NCBI GenBank assembly: GCA_005882415.1 | Contig: VBAE01000110.1 | Coordinates: 1 to 14,124 of the forward strand | Source: Alphaproteobacteria bacterium | GTDB taxonomy: Bacteria; Pseudomonadota; Alphaproteobacteria; Sphingomonadales; Sphingomonadaceae | Direction of reading: 5' to 3' | DNA: 14,124 nt | In this document: positions 6,978 to 14,124 of the stretch, one piece after another | How the letters are laid out: every line of letters begins with the position of its first letter | Position numbering within the stretch: position 1 is the first letter of the stretch | Notes under the pieces: generated by a model | Database searches by the model: none | Told to the model about the DNA's origin: nothing | What the model saw: only the letters and a program-made list of their open reading frames with translations | Made by a program: the position numbers and the translations under genes

Positions 6978-8321
6978 TCAAAACCCGCGAATTCCGGGCT
7001 CCGCTCTCGGCTTCGCGAGCGCATCCACCGCCCAGACCATCGCGTCCGCCCGATCCGGCGACTCCCCAGGCCCCTCATAACCCCCGCCCGCGGTGAGCCC
7101 GGCAAGCTCGTCCTCCAGCGCCGGAAACCGCCCGGCAAGCTTCGCCTTCCCCGTCTCGAACAAGGCCGCTACCGGCTCCGCCCGCCGAACCTTGTTCCGC
7201 GTCGCGCTGACCAGCCTGACCGGAAGCATCGCCCCGGCGCTTCGAAGCACGCTCTCGACCATGTCGCCGCCCTGGTTCTTCTCCGCCACCACCCGGTCCG
7301 CCTCCCAGGCCTCGGCAGTCTTCGCCACCACCTTGGCCCAGCCTTCGGGCCGAAGCCCTTCCACGGAGCAGTCGGCCAGCACATAGGCGACCTTGTCCTC
7401 GCTCAGCCCGCACACCACAATTCCGCACGCATTCCCGCCAGCGCTGACCGGCGGATCCACCCCCACCACTATTCTCTCCAACCGAGGCAAAGTACCACTT
7501 TGCCTCGATTTCTCGATCGTCTCCCGCGTCCAAAGCGCCCCCGAAACCTCCTCGAACAACACCCCGTCCAGCTCCTGCCGCCCGAGCCTGGTGCCGCCAT
7601 AGGTCTCCATCGCCCAGGTCACGAACGCCTCGGGAAGATGCGTATTGTCCAGCGTCTTCCCCCGAGTCTCGACCGTCCCCTCGAGCGCTCGGATCCGCCG
7701 CACCAGGGCCACCGGCCGAGGCGTCGTCGTCACGATCATCCGCGGCCGCTCGCCCAGCCTCAGCCCCATCTCCAGATTGTCGAACGTCTTATCCCCGTGC
7801 CGCCATTTGGCGAGCTCGTCCGCCCAGGCGAAATGATGCTCCGGCCCGCGCAATTTCTCCGGAGAGCGGCCCGAATAGACGAAGCCCTCCGCCCCGTTGC
7901 CGAAGTGCAGCACGCGCTTCGTGGGAATCCAGACAGGCTGCTCCCCGCTCCGCGCAGTCGCCAAAATGCCGCTCGGCCCGTCGATCATCACCCGCACCGC
8001 CTCGGCCTCGCTCGCGCCGACCAGAGCCACCTGCGCCCCCGGATTCTCGCGCACCCGCGCCCAGATCCACTCCGCTCCGGTCCGAGTCTTGCCGAAGCCG
8101 CGCCCGGCCATAAGCAGCCACAGCCGCCATCCGTGCGGCGCCCGCTCGCCGAGTATGTCCGCCCGCGGCTCCTCCTGCCCGCCATGGGCCTGCCAGACCC
8201 ATTGCTCCCACAGCGCCCGGCGAACCGGCCCCGGCGCCCCTTTCAGGAACCACCGCCATTCCGCATCGCTATCGAACGTGGCGGCGGTCTTCCTCAGCCG
8301 AGCCAGCGGAAAGGCGTTCAC
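6978..8321 (-). CDS. Large terminase subunit, gene-transfer-agent/phage type
   Basis: TerL is the motor and nuclease that packages DNA into phage or GTA heads. The 447-residue protein has an N-terminal ATPase domain with Walker A GRGFGKT (in LLMAGRGFGKTRTGAEWIW) and Walker B FAWADELAKW, the coupling motif TTTPRP, and a C-terminal RNase H-like nuclease domain. The nuclease acidic residues lie in VVGVDPP, VVAEKNQGGDMV and SPDRADAMVWAVDAL. This pattern resembles TerL (g2) of Rhodobacter-type gene transfer agents. The GTG start at 8321 overlaps the terS stop (GTGA). It appears intact. No portal, protease or capsid gene follows: a hairpin and the convergent grxD lie beyond the stop. Confidence 0.93.
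   Translation of the reverse strand: MNAFPLARLRKTAATFDSDAEWRWFLKGAPGPVRRALWEQWVWQAHGGQEEPRADILGERAPHGWRLWLLMAGRGFGKTRTGAEWIWARVRENPGAQVALVGASEAEAVRVMIDGPSGILATARSGEQPVWIPTKRVLHFGNGAEGFVYSGRSPEKLRGPEHHFAWADELAKWRHGDKTFDNLEMGLRLGERPRMIVTTTPRPVALVRRIRALEGTVETRGKTLDNTHLPEAFVTWAMETYGGTRLGRQELDGVLFEEVSGALWTRETIEKSRQSGTLPRLERIVVGVDPPVSAGGNACGIVVCGLSEDKVAYVLADCSVEGLRPEGWAKVVAKTAEAWEADRVVAEKNQGGDMVESVLRSAGAMLPVRLVSATRNKVRRAEPVAALFETGKAKLAGRFPALEDELAGLTAGGGYEGPGESPDRADAMVWAVDALAKPRAEPGIRGF
7483..7507. repeat. Perfect 25-nt palindrome inside terL
   Basis: CGAGGCAAAGT and ACTTTGCCTCG (11 bp each) flank a central ACC. The same core, CAAGTACCACTTG in form, recurs at 11179-11197 with different outer bases that still pair. 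Here it encodes QSGTLP of TerL, at the linker between the ATPase and nuclease domains. It may be a protein-binding site or a small hairpin repeat tolerated in the linker. Confidence 0.7.
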
Positions 8322-8959
8322 AGCGCGCCCTCCGCCCCCGACTCCGCACCACCGTCCGAAGCGGAGCTGGCAGAGTCCTGCTCCACCTCAGTCCCGCAGC
8401 ACGGGCACCGTGCCGGACCCAGAGCCCGGTCGGCCGCGAACTGCGCCCGCACCCGCCGCGAATAGGCGGCGAGCCTTGTCGCCAGCCATTTGTCGACCTC
8501 TTCATTGGTCGCCACCGTCGGCCGCCGCCCGACCTTGCGCCGCCCGTGCCGCGCCCGCTCATATTCCCGGACCAGCAGCAGCACCGTCTTCGGGTCGGCG
8601 GGCTCGATCATACCGGGGTCGAGGTCCCCGTCGATGGTGATCGCCCCTTCCCTGATCTTGTCCTCCCGCTGCCGAGCCACCGCCCGCGCCACGCCCTGCT
8701 CGGAAGCAAGGTCGAACGCCTCGGCAAAGGCCGGGTCCTTCATCCGGTGCTTCCAGACCGTCTGATAGCCGATCCCCGCCTGCTGCGCCGAGAACACGCA
8801 ATTCCCGGTCGCCGCGAACCACTCCAGGAACACCTTGCGAAGCTTCGCCCCAAACAACTTCCGCCGCGGCGGCACCGCCATCTGCATCTCCCGATGCTTG
8901 TTCGGCCGACCATACAACCCGTCCCCGCCACCACCCTTCGCATTGCCCTTCCCAGCCAT
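8318..8959 (-). CDS. Probable small terminase subunit (DNA-packaging protein)
   Basis: A 213-residue protein directly upstream of and overlapping terL. It begins with a glycine-rich tail, then a helix-turn-helix-like region around residues 45-80 (FAATGNCVFSAQQAGIGYQTVWKHR), as in small terminases that bind packaging DNA. The C-terminal part is charged and holds a CPCC pair, too little for a zinc ribbon by itself. The ATG at 8959 was chosen for its GGGGAGG Shine-Dalgarno; the open frame extends further upstream without family-like sequence. The role is inferred mainly from position and the HTH. It could instead be a GTA g1-like gene or a hypothetical phage protein. Confidence 0.7.
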   Translation of the reverse strand: MAGKGNAKGGGGDGLYGRPNKHREMQMAVPPRRKLFGAKLRKVFLEWFAATGNCVFSAQQAGIGYQTVWKHRMKDPAFAEAFDLASEQGVARAVARQREDKIREGAITIDGDLDPGMIEPADPKTVLLLVREYERARHGRRKVGRRPTVATNEEVDKWLATRLAAYSRRVRAQFAADRALGPARCPCCGTEVEQDSASSASDGGAESGAEGAL

Positions 8960-9107
8960 CTCAGCCTCCCCAGTCCGTTCTGCATTTGTACCGAGAAACG
9001 GCGGAAAAGTCAAGGTTTTCAGCACCAGATCGGTTAGGAGTCCAACAGCAGAACCGGCTAAGGCTTTGACCTCACAAAGAAACATAATTCGAATGTTGGA
9101 AACCGGC

Positions 9108-9125
9108 GCGCCGCTTTAGCGGCGC
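9108..9125. repeat. Short hairpin upstream of terS and the tRNA-like element
   Basis: GCGCCGC (9108-9114) and GCGGCGC (9119-9125) form a 7-bp stem with a TTTA loop. It has no adjacent T-run, so I do not call it a terminator. It lies in the 207-nt gap between terS and the tRNA-like sequence, where I see no gene. Confidence 0.45.
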
Positions 9126-9166
9126 AGCGGTCTGGCACCGCGCCCCCACTTGTGCGAAGAAGGGGA

Positions 9167-9252
9167 GCCGGCGTGACGGAATTGGTAGACGTGCCACCAC
9201 AGTGGTCCTGCGCCTCAGGCGCAGGTGCGGGTTCGATCCCCTGCCGCCGGCA
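9167..9252 (+). tRNA. tRNA-Leu-like sequence with an abnormal anticodon arm
   Basis: The ends GCCGGCG (9167-9173) and CGCCGGC plus A (9245-9252) form a perfect 7-bp acceptor stem. TG then ACGGAATTGGTAGACGT is a leucine-type D-arm, with stem ACG/CGT in place of GCG/CGC, a compensated change. GGGTTCGATCCC is a T-arm core whose 3' strand carries an extra T. At 86 nt it has the length of a class II tRNA. However, the anticodon position reads CCAC-CACA-GTGG, a hairpin with only a 4-nt loop, and the next hairpin (CCTGCGCC/GGCGCAGG) is unusually long for a variable arm. No credible anticodon can be assigned. It may be a tRNA pseudogene or an atypical tRNA. The CCA end is not encoded. Confidence 0.55.
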
Positions 9253-9264
9253 ACGCACCCCCCT

Positions 9265-9314
9265 CCCTCTCCCCTCCGCGGGAGAGGGAAAGCCGCGAAG
9301 CGGCAGGGAGAGGG
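9265..9314. repeat. REP-like palindromic element
   Basis: CCCTCTCCC (9265-9273) pairs with GGGAGAGGG (9280-9288). It is followed by GCCGC-GAA-GCGGC (9292-9304) and a second AGGGAGAGGG that could pair with the first arm instead. This switchable multi-hairpin is typical of dispersed intergenic elements in sphingomonads and other Proteobacteria. It starts the 449-nt gene-free stretch 9253-9701. Confidence 0.7.
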
Positions 9315-9361
9315 CCAGGCACGTACCTCACACGGCCGAACGGCCGCCCAAGCCGAAGATG

Positions 9362-9514
9362 GTTCACGCAAAGACGCAAAGGCGCAAAGGAGCTGAGGCC
9401 TTCAGTCCCCACACCACCCTTTTACCCGCGTCAGCGGAACCAGAGTATCAGCCGCCTTCGCCGGAGGAGCACCGGAACCACGGCCCCTTCGCGCCTTTGC
9501 GCCTTTGCGTGAAC
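9362..9514. repeat. Inverted-repeat element with CGCAAAG heptamer arms
   Basis: The left arm (9362-9390) contains the repeated unit CGCAAAG: GTTCACGCAAAGACGCAAAG followed by GCGCAAAGG. The right arm (9491-9514) is its reverse complement, with one mismatch over 24 bases. About 100 nt lie between, without a protein-like frame. The element resembles a small non-autonomous hairpin or MITE-like repeat. No transposase is nearby. Confidence 0.7.
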
Positions 9515-9550
9515 CAAGCAGCGCCTGAACCTCACCGCGAATGAGGCAAC

Positions 9551-9606
9551 GCCACAGCAGCCCCGCGCCCCGGCGCAGGTGCAGAATTCAAACCCCTGCC
9601 GCTGAC
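9551..9606 (+). repeat. Degenerate partial copy of the tRNA-like 3' half
   Basis: This stretch aligns with the 3' part of 9167-9252: GCCACAG, a GC-rich hairpin ending GGCGCAGGTGC, an altered T-arm (AATTCAAACCCC) and CTGCCGCTGACA against CTGCCGCCGGCA. It lacks the 5' half and acceptor partner, so it cannot be a working tRNA. A partial 3' repeat of a tRNA in direct orientation is what an old integration event leaves behind, though duplication of a repeat is also possible. Confidence 0.6.
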
Positions 9607-9701
9607 AAAGCTCGCAGCAAACCCAGCCACTTTGGAATTCAACATCGCGATTCGAGATCACGCGGCTTAAGCTACTGGTCGCAATGTTCAGTAGGAGATG
9701 A

Positions 9702-10352
9702 GTGGTGCCTACTCCACCGGAGAACGAGCGGCCTTATCGGTTCTTTAATTCGGAATTTCTGAAGCCTCTCAGCGAGCTTGGCCGTCTCCGAATTGGAACA
9801 GCTGCCGAATATCGGCAGGCCGACGGGAAAGTAGGCGGTCGCGCCGATGCGACCGACAACGCAACTGTGTGGACGGGCAAGCCTGATCTACACTCTGTGG
9901 ATAACAGTCATCCCCTCTTTCGTGCATTTAACGACGGGAAAAAGCCAGAATTCAAGCATAAGGTAAACATGATATTTGGAACCTTGATATTCGCTCCGCA
10001 TGCATACCTTTTGTGCATGTCCACAGAACTAACACCATACCTACGGCGCCGCATGAAAAATGACTTTGGATACGATATGTTCTTCAGGGTCTTGGATGTT
10101 CCTGCATTTCTACAGAATCTCTGCGAAGCGGACGCACGCCTGATGACCGAGGGGACGGTAGCTCGGGTTGAGTATAGCGATGCGCAACTGAAAGCCCGGG
10201 AATTCCCGATGCGTAACGAGGATTTTGTGAAGACGCTGGACTATTCTTGGCAGCGGGAACTCAGATTCCGATGGCCAAATGAGAATGCTAGGGACGGGTT
10301 TATAGTCGACGCGCCAACAATTTTACCCTTCATAGAATTCGGTGAGCTTTAA
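9702..10352 (+). CDS. Hypothetical protein, accessory
   Basis: A 216-residue protein that I do not recognise with confidence. It has no signal peptide and no clear membrane segment. Its beginning (RPYRFFNSEFLKPLSELGRLRIGT) recalls the opening of DUF2971-type proteins, but this is weak. The middle holds one hydrophobic strand (MIFGTLIFAPHAYLLCMST). The C-terminal part has WQRELRFRWPNE. The start is GTG at 9702 or 9705, behind AGGAG (9693-9697). GC content and codon use are visibly lower than in neighbours (for example ATA and TTA codons), which suggests horizontal acquisition. It sits beside a toxin-antitoxin pair and repeats, so it may be a defence or island passenger gene. Confidence 0.7.
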   Translation: MVPTPPENERPYRFFNSEFLKPLSELGRLRIGTAAEYRQADGKVGGRADATDNATVWTGKPDLHSVDNSHPLFRAFNDGKKPEFKHKVNMIFGTLIFAPHAYLLCMSTELTPYLRRRMKNDFGYDMFFRVLDVPAFLQNLCEADARLMTEGTVARVEYSDAQLKAREFPMRNEDFVKTLDYSWQRELRFRWPNENARDGFIVDAPTILPFIEFGEL

Positions 10353-10414
10353 TCGACTGGCTTGGGGCAGCTGACACCGCAGAAAATTGCGCACGTGTCT
10401 TTCTCTTCCGCCCC

Positions 10415-10741
10415 TCAAGCCGCCTCCCTCACCCTCACCCTCACCTGCCCCAGCCCCTCGCGCCGTGGCCCGATGCTGATCTCGATGTCGTGCCCCAGCG
10501 CCCGCAGACAGGCTTCCAATTTCTCCTGGCTGATGTCGTCGAGCTTGCCGCGCGTGATTAGTGAGAGCTTTGGCTGGGTGATCGGCATAAGCGCAGCCGC
10601 TTCCCGCTGGGTCAGCCCGAGCTCCGCCACAGTCTTCTGGATGCGCAGGGCGAGCTTGGCCTTGACGATATAGCCCGGATCGAGCCCGAGCTCATCGAGC
10701 ACGCTCGTCCCGGCAGCGGTAACATGGTCTCGCATCATCAT
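10415..10741 (-). CDS. HigA-type antitoxin, XRE-family HTH
   Basis: A 108-residue protein with a helix-turn-helix in LGLTQREAAALMPITQPKLSLITRGKLDDIS, followed by KLEACLRALGHDIEISI, the common layout of HTH antitoxins paired with Gp49-like HigB toxins. It should neutralise the toxin and repress the operon. The start overlaps the toxin stop (ATGA at 10738-10741); three ATG codons in a row (10741, 10738, 10735) leave the exact start open. Toxin-first order fits higBA systems. Confidence 0.88.
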   Translation of the reverse strand: MMMRDHVTAAGTSVLDELGLDPGYIVKAKLALRIQKTVAELGLTQREAAALMPITQPKLSLITRGKLDDISQEKLEACLRALGHDIEISIGPRREGLGQVRVRVREAA

Positions 10742-11100
10742 CCTTTCGCTCTTCCGCCGGCCGCCTCCAGCCGCCTCACCTCCGTCAGTCGCGCTTCGAT
10801 CGTCTCCTTGTCGCGCTTCGGCAGGTTGCGGCCGCTGGTGGACTTCTTCTTGAAGCAGTGCAGCACGTAGATCCGGTCCTCGAAGTGGGCGGTGTAGACG
10901 GCGCGATAGGTGTCGCCGTCGTCATCCTCCAAAATCTCGATCAGGTTCGGCTTGTATCCCGTGAGCGTCTTTGCATGGTCATAAGGGAGATCGTTCTGCG
11001 CCAGCCCCAGGGCATAGCCGAACGTCTGACGAACCTCGATCGGCATGGCGCACAAATCCTTGTAGCTGCTCCCGATCCAGCGAATCTCCCTCCGATCCAT
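10738..11100 (-). CDS. HigB-type toxin, Gp49-like/RelE superfamily
   Basis: A 120-residue protein with the family layout IRWIGSSYKDLCAMPIEVRQTFGYALGLAQ, then KTLTGYKPNLIEILEDDDGDTYRAVYTAHFEDRIYVLHCFKKKS and PKRDKETIEARL. Gp49-like HigB toxins are ribosome-dependent mRNA interferases. The basic cluster KKKSTSGRNLPKRD near the C-terminus fits a substrate-binding role. The ATG at 11100 has a modest GGGGG Shine-Dalgarno. It is first in the operon, followed by the antitoxin with a 4-nt overlap. It looks intact. Confidence 0.88.
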   Translation of the reverse strand: MDRREIRWIGSSYKDLCAMPIEVRQTFGYALGLAQNDLPYDHAKTLTGYKPNLIEILEDDDGDTYRAVYTAHFEDRIYVLHCFKKKSTSGRNLPKRDKETIEARLTEVRRLEAAGGRAKG

Positions 11101-11118
11101 CGCTACCCCCGCCGCCCG

Positions 11119-11147
11119 CTGATACCAGAAGTGGGATCAGACGACAA
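11119..11147 (-). promoter_or_regulatory. Candidate higBA promoter with overlapping operator
   Basis: Read on the minus strand, TTGTCG (11147-11142) and TATCAG (11124-11119) are separated by 17 nt and lie just upstream of the toxin start. The inverted repeat CTGAT (11119-11123) and ATCAG (11136-11140) overlaps the -10 box, as expected for an operator bound by the HTH antitoxin in autoregulation. The evidence is sequence spacing only. Confidence 0.5.
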
Positions 11148-11178
11148 GAAGGCTCCCCAATCGTGCCCCCCCACCCAC

Positions 11179-11197
11179 CCGCAAGTACCACTTGCGG
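11179..11197. repeat. Palindrome shared with the terL site
   Basis: CCGCAAGT and ACTTGCGG flank ACC, a perfect 8-bp inverted repeat with the same AAGTACCACTT-like core as 7483-7507. Its right arm overlaps the -35 box of a candidate rightward promoter, so it could act as an operator for that promoter or for the divergent higBA genes. Confidence 0.65.
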
Positions 11198-11221
11198 ACG
11201 TGGGTATCCCTCTCCTATATG
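11192..11221 (+). promoter_or_regulatory. Candidate promoter upstream of rpsA
   Basis: TTGCGG (11192-11197) and TATATG (11216-11221) are 18 nt apart. Transcription would begin near 11228 and run toward rpsA, whose start codon is about 230 nt further on. The palindrome at 11179-11197 covers the -35 box. Confidence 0.45.
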
Positions 11222-11271
11222 CCGGCCCGTCCGGCGGGTGCTAAGCGCCTGCGGGAGCTCGGCTTAGGCTA

Positions 11272-11320
11272 GCGCGCGAGGGGAGAGAGGCGAAGACGCC
11301 CCACCTCGACGCGCTTTTTT
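11272..11320 (+). terminator. Candidate intrinsic terminator or attenuator in the rpsA leader
   Basis: GCGCGCGAGG (11272-11281) pairs with CCTCGACGCGC (11304-11314) apart from one bulged A, with an inner GGCG/CGCC hairpin, and TTTTTT follows directly (11315-11320). This is a strong terminator shape lying between the candidate promoter and rpsA, about 140 nt before the rpsA ATG. It may attenuate rpsA, end a small RNA, or be a leftover terminator of a gene formerly upstream. Confidence 0.5.
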
Positions 11321-11460
11321 GCGCATTCGCTCCGCTCCGCTCGCGCCCCTCAGCGCCCGCCAGACGCTTCCGCCGCATGGGGCGGCGGAGGCGGCACGGG
11401 TTCCAAGACCGTCGGAGACAACCGGCGGCCGGAATACGAAAACACAGGAAGACCACTTTT

Positions 11461-13120
<1,660 letters not shown>

Positions 13121-13139
13121 TTTCAATTACTTAGCGAAA

Positions 13140-13173
13140 GGGGCAGGCGTCTGACGGCGTCTGCCCCTTTTTT
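13140..13173 (+). terminator. Intrinsic terminator after rpsA
   Basis: GGGGCAG (13140-13146) and CTGCCCC (13161-13167) form a GC stem around a GCGTC-rich loop that can pair further, followed by six T (13168-13173). It lies 20 nt after the rpsA stop, so rpsA is probably not fully cotranscribed with ihfB. Confidence 0.85.
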
Positions 13174-13238
13174 CGTCCGTAAGAGGCACAAATCGTGCGG
13201 CGGGAACGGAAAATTCCGCTTCTCGCAAACCTGCGATA

Positions 13239-13267
13239 TTGCGTTTCCCCAAAATCTGTCGTTTAAC
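13239..13267 (+). promoter_or_regulatory. Candidate ihfB promoter
   Basis: TTGCGT (13239-13244) and TTTAAC (13262-13267) have 17-nt spacing. The site falls after the rpsA terminator and about 75 nt before the ihfB start. The -10 match is only moderate. Confidence 0.35.
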
Positions 13268-13341
13268 CTGAGTTAGCGGTGCGGCGGGGGGTCGCGCATG
13301 CCGCTGTTAGTTCAGGAATTTCCTTTATGTCGGGGGGAGCT

Positions 13342-13620
13342 GTGATCCGTTCCGAGCTGGTGCAGAAGCTGTGCGACGACCATCCCGATCTCACGGGTAA
13401 AGAGATCGAGCGGGTCGTGTCGGCGTTCTTCGAATCGGTCGTCGATCAACTGCAGGCCGGTGGCCGAGTCGAGCTGAGGGGCTTCGGCGCCTTCTCGACC
13501 CGCGACCGCGACGCCCGCAAGGGCCGCAACCCGCGCACCGGCGATTCGGTCGACGTCGACGCCAAGCGCGTCCCCTATTTCAAGCCGGGCAAGGAGATGC
13601 GCGAGCGCCTCAACGTCTGA
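13342..13620 (+). CDS. ihfB: Integration host factor subunit beta
   Basis: IHF-beta forms a heterodimer with IHF-alpha that bends DNA sharply in replication, recombination and transcription control. The 92-residue protein starts MIRSELVQKLCDDHPDLTGKEIERVV and has the DNA-binding arm GRVELRGFGAFSTRDRDARKGRNPRTGDSV, with the conserved NPRTG turn, then the C-terminal helix PYFKPGKEMRERL. I chose the GTG at 13342 because it gives the normal family length and has GGGGGGAG just upstream; the open frame extends to 13279 with non-family sequence. Location after rpsA is conserved in Proteobacteria. Confidence 0.95.
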   Translation: MIRSELVQKLCDDHPDLTGKEIERVVSAFFESVVDQLQAGGRVELRGFGAFSTRDRDARKGRNPRTGDSVDVDAKRVPYFKPGKEMRERLNV

Positions 13621-13651
13621 GGCTCCGCACGTCCTCGAAACGGCACCGGGA

Positions 13652-13674
13652 GGGGGGCGAATCGCCCCCCTTTT
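13652..13674 (+). terminator. Intrinsic terminator after ihfB
   Basis: GGGGGGCG (13652-13659) and CGCCCCCC (13663-13670) form a tight stem with a short AAT loop, followed by TTTTCTT. It lies 31 nt after the ihfB stop. Confidence 0.85.
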
Positions 13675-13759
13675 CTTATCCACAGGTGAGAGTAGACTTC
13701 GCCGTCCGACTCGGGGGAGGCGGGCCTGTGGGCGTTCGGCAAGATGCGGGGATCTTCCG

Positions 13760-14008
13760 ATGGAATCGAACGAGAGATATTATTGGCGCCGCGCGTCGGA
13801 GGAGCTTTACGCAGCCTCCCGAGCAATCACACCCGCTGCCGAGACGAGGCGCCGGCAGCTCGCCCAGACCTATCTGGACAAGCTCCGCGAGCTTGCCGAT
13901 CCGGACTCGGAATGGCCGCTGCCCGGGCCGCGCCCGGGAATCGCCGACGAACTCCGCTCGCTCGCCGGCCTGATCCACGAACCGGAGCTCATCGCCGAGC
14001 CGGGCTGA
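13760..14008 (+). CDS. Small hypothetical protein
   Basis: An 82-residue, strongly charged protein, MESNERYYWRRASEELYAASRAITPAAETRRRQLAQTYLDKL and onward, mostly helical in appearance, with a proline-rich patch (WPLPGPRPG) and no membrane segment. GGGGA lies about 9 nt before the ATG. It stands alone between the ihfB terminator and a tRNA gene. Codon use matches the surrounding genome, which favours a real gene, and I recall similar short frames in sphingomonads, but no function can be given. Confidence 0.65.
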   Translation: MESNERYYWRRASEELYAASRAITPAAETRRRQLAQTYLDKLRELADPDSEWPLPGPRPGIADELRSLAGLIHEPELIAEPG

Positions 14009-14069
14009 GCGCCCTTTTCAGATCATTTAGGCTTGCATGCGCCCCCGCCGCCGGGCCACCTGCGCGCGT

Positions 14070-14124
14070 GCGGACGTGGCGGAACCGGTAGACGCCGGAG
14101 ACTTAAAATCTTCTGCCCCTCGGG
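14070..14124 (+). tRNA. tRNA-Leu (anticodon TAA), 5' part, cut by window end
   Basis: GCGGACG TG GCGGAACCGGTAGACGC is a standard leucine tRNA start, with a GCG/CGC D-stem. The anticodon arm is GGAGA-CTTAAAA-TCTTC, giving anticodon TAA. The variable arm begins TGCCCCTCGGG where the window stops; the T-arm and the 3' acceptor strand are outside. It offers a useful comparison for the abnormal tRNA-like sequence at 9167. Confidence 0.93.

Noticed and set aside
7500..8465. 321-codon plus-strand frame opposite terL
   Set aside because: Shadow of terL; rich in Pro and Arg with no domain.
9260..9520. CRISPR-like array in the repeat-rich gap
   Set aside because: The repeats are inverted hairpin arms and heptamer runs, not regularly spaced direct repeats with unique spacers, and no cas genes are present.
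9698..9748. Short frame MSGAYSTGERAALSVL from an ATG close to AGGAG
   Set aside because: It stops after 16 codons, and the overlapping GTG-started frame gives a coherent 216-residue protein. It might be a leader peptide, but nothing supports that.
13262..13276. TTAACC-TGA-GTTAG near the ihfB promoter as a CtrA-like site
   Set aside because: It does not fit the TTAA-N7-TTAA spacing, and the short inverted repeat is weak.

Overview
The window looks like chromosomal DNA of a GC-rich alphaproteobacterium, most likely a sphingomonad. The grounds are the ATP synthase zeta-type regulator, the BolA-Grx4 pair, the nadA/nadC cluster with an S9 peptidase, a gene-transfer-agent (GTA) type terminase pair, rpsA followed by ihfB, and GC-biased codon use. 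Family names come from motif recognition only; no database search was run.

Layout. 1-252: two tandem copies of a palindromic intergenic repeat. 210-5737 (minus strand): a compact run transcribed leftwards, in the order metallo-hydrolase, DUF4230 protein, nadA, prolyl-oligopeptidase-like lipoprotein, nadC. Three of the four junctions are 4-nt stop/start overlaps or a 21-nt gap, so this is probably one operon; nadA and nadC provide two steps of de novo NAD synthesis. 5846-6749 (plus): zeta subunit, BolA and monothiol glutaredoxin, tightly spaced. 6978-8959 (minus): small and large terminase subunits of GTA/phage type, with no portal or capsid gene after them. 9167-11100: an accessory stretch with a strange tRNA-Leu-like sequence, a partial degenerate copy of its 3' half, two hairpin-type repeats, an unrecognised gene of lower GC, and a HigBA-type toxin-antitoxin pair. 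11461-13620 (plus): rpsA and ihfB, each followed by a good intrinsic terminator. 13760-14124: a small hypothetical gene and the 5' part of a normal tRNA-Leu(TAA).

The most striking point is that three housekeeping genes (nadC, the S9 peptidase and rpsA) each carry one frame-breaking internal deletion of tens of bases, while homology resumes cleanly in another frame. Such damage in rpsA, normally essential, suggests an assembly or consensus fault, or else recent real decay. Other items of interest are the isolated terminase pair, the tRNA-like element with its partial duplicate, a promoter-palindrome-terminator arrangement ahead of rpsA that could make a small RNA or attenuated leader, a near-identical palindrome core shared between that site and the terL coding region, and a BolA protein that seems to lack the family's conserved iron-sulfur-binding histidine.
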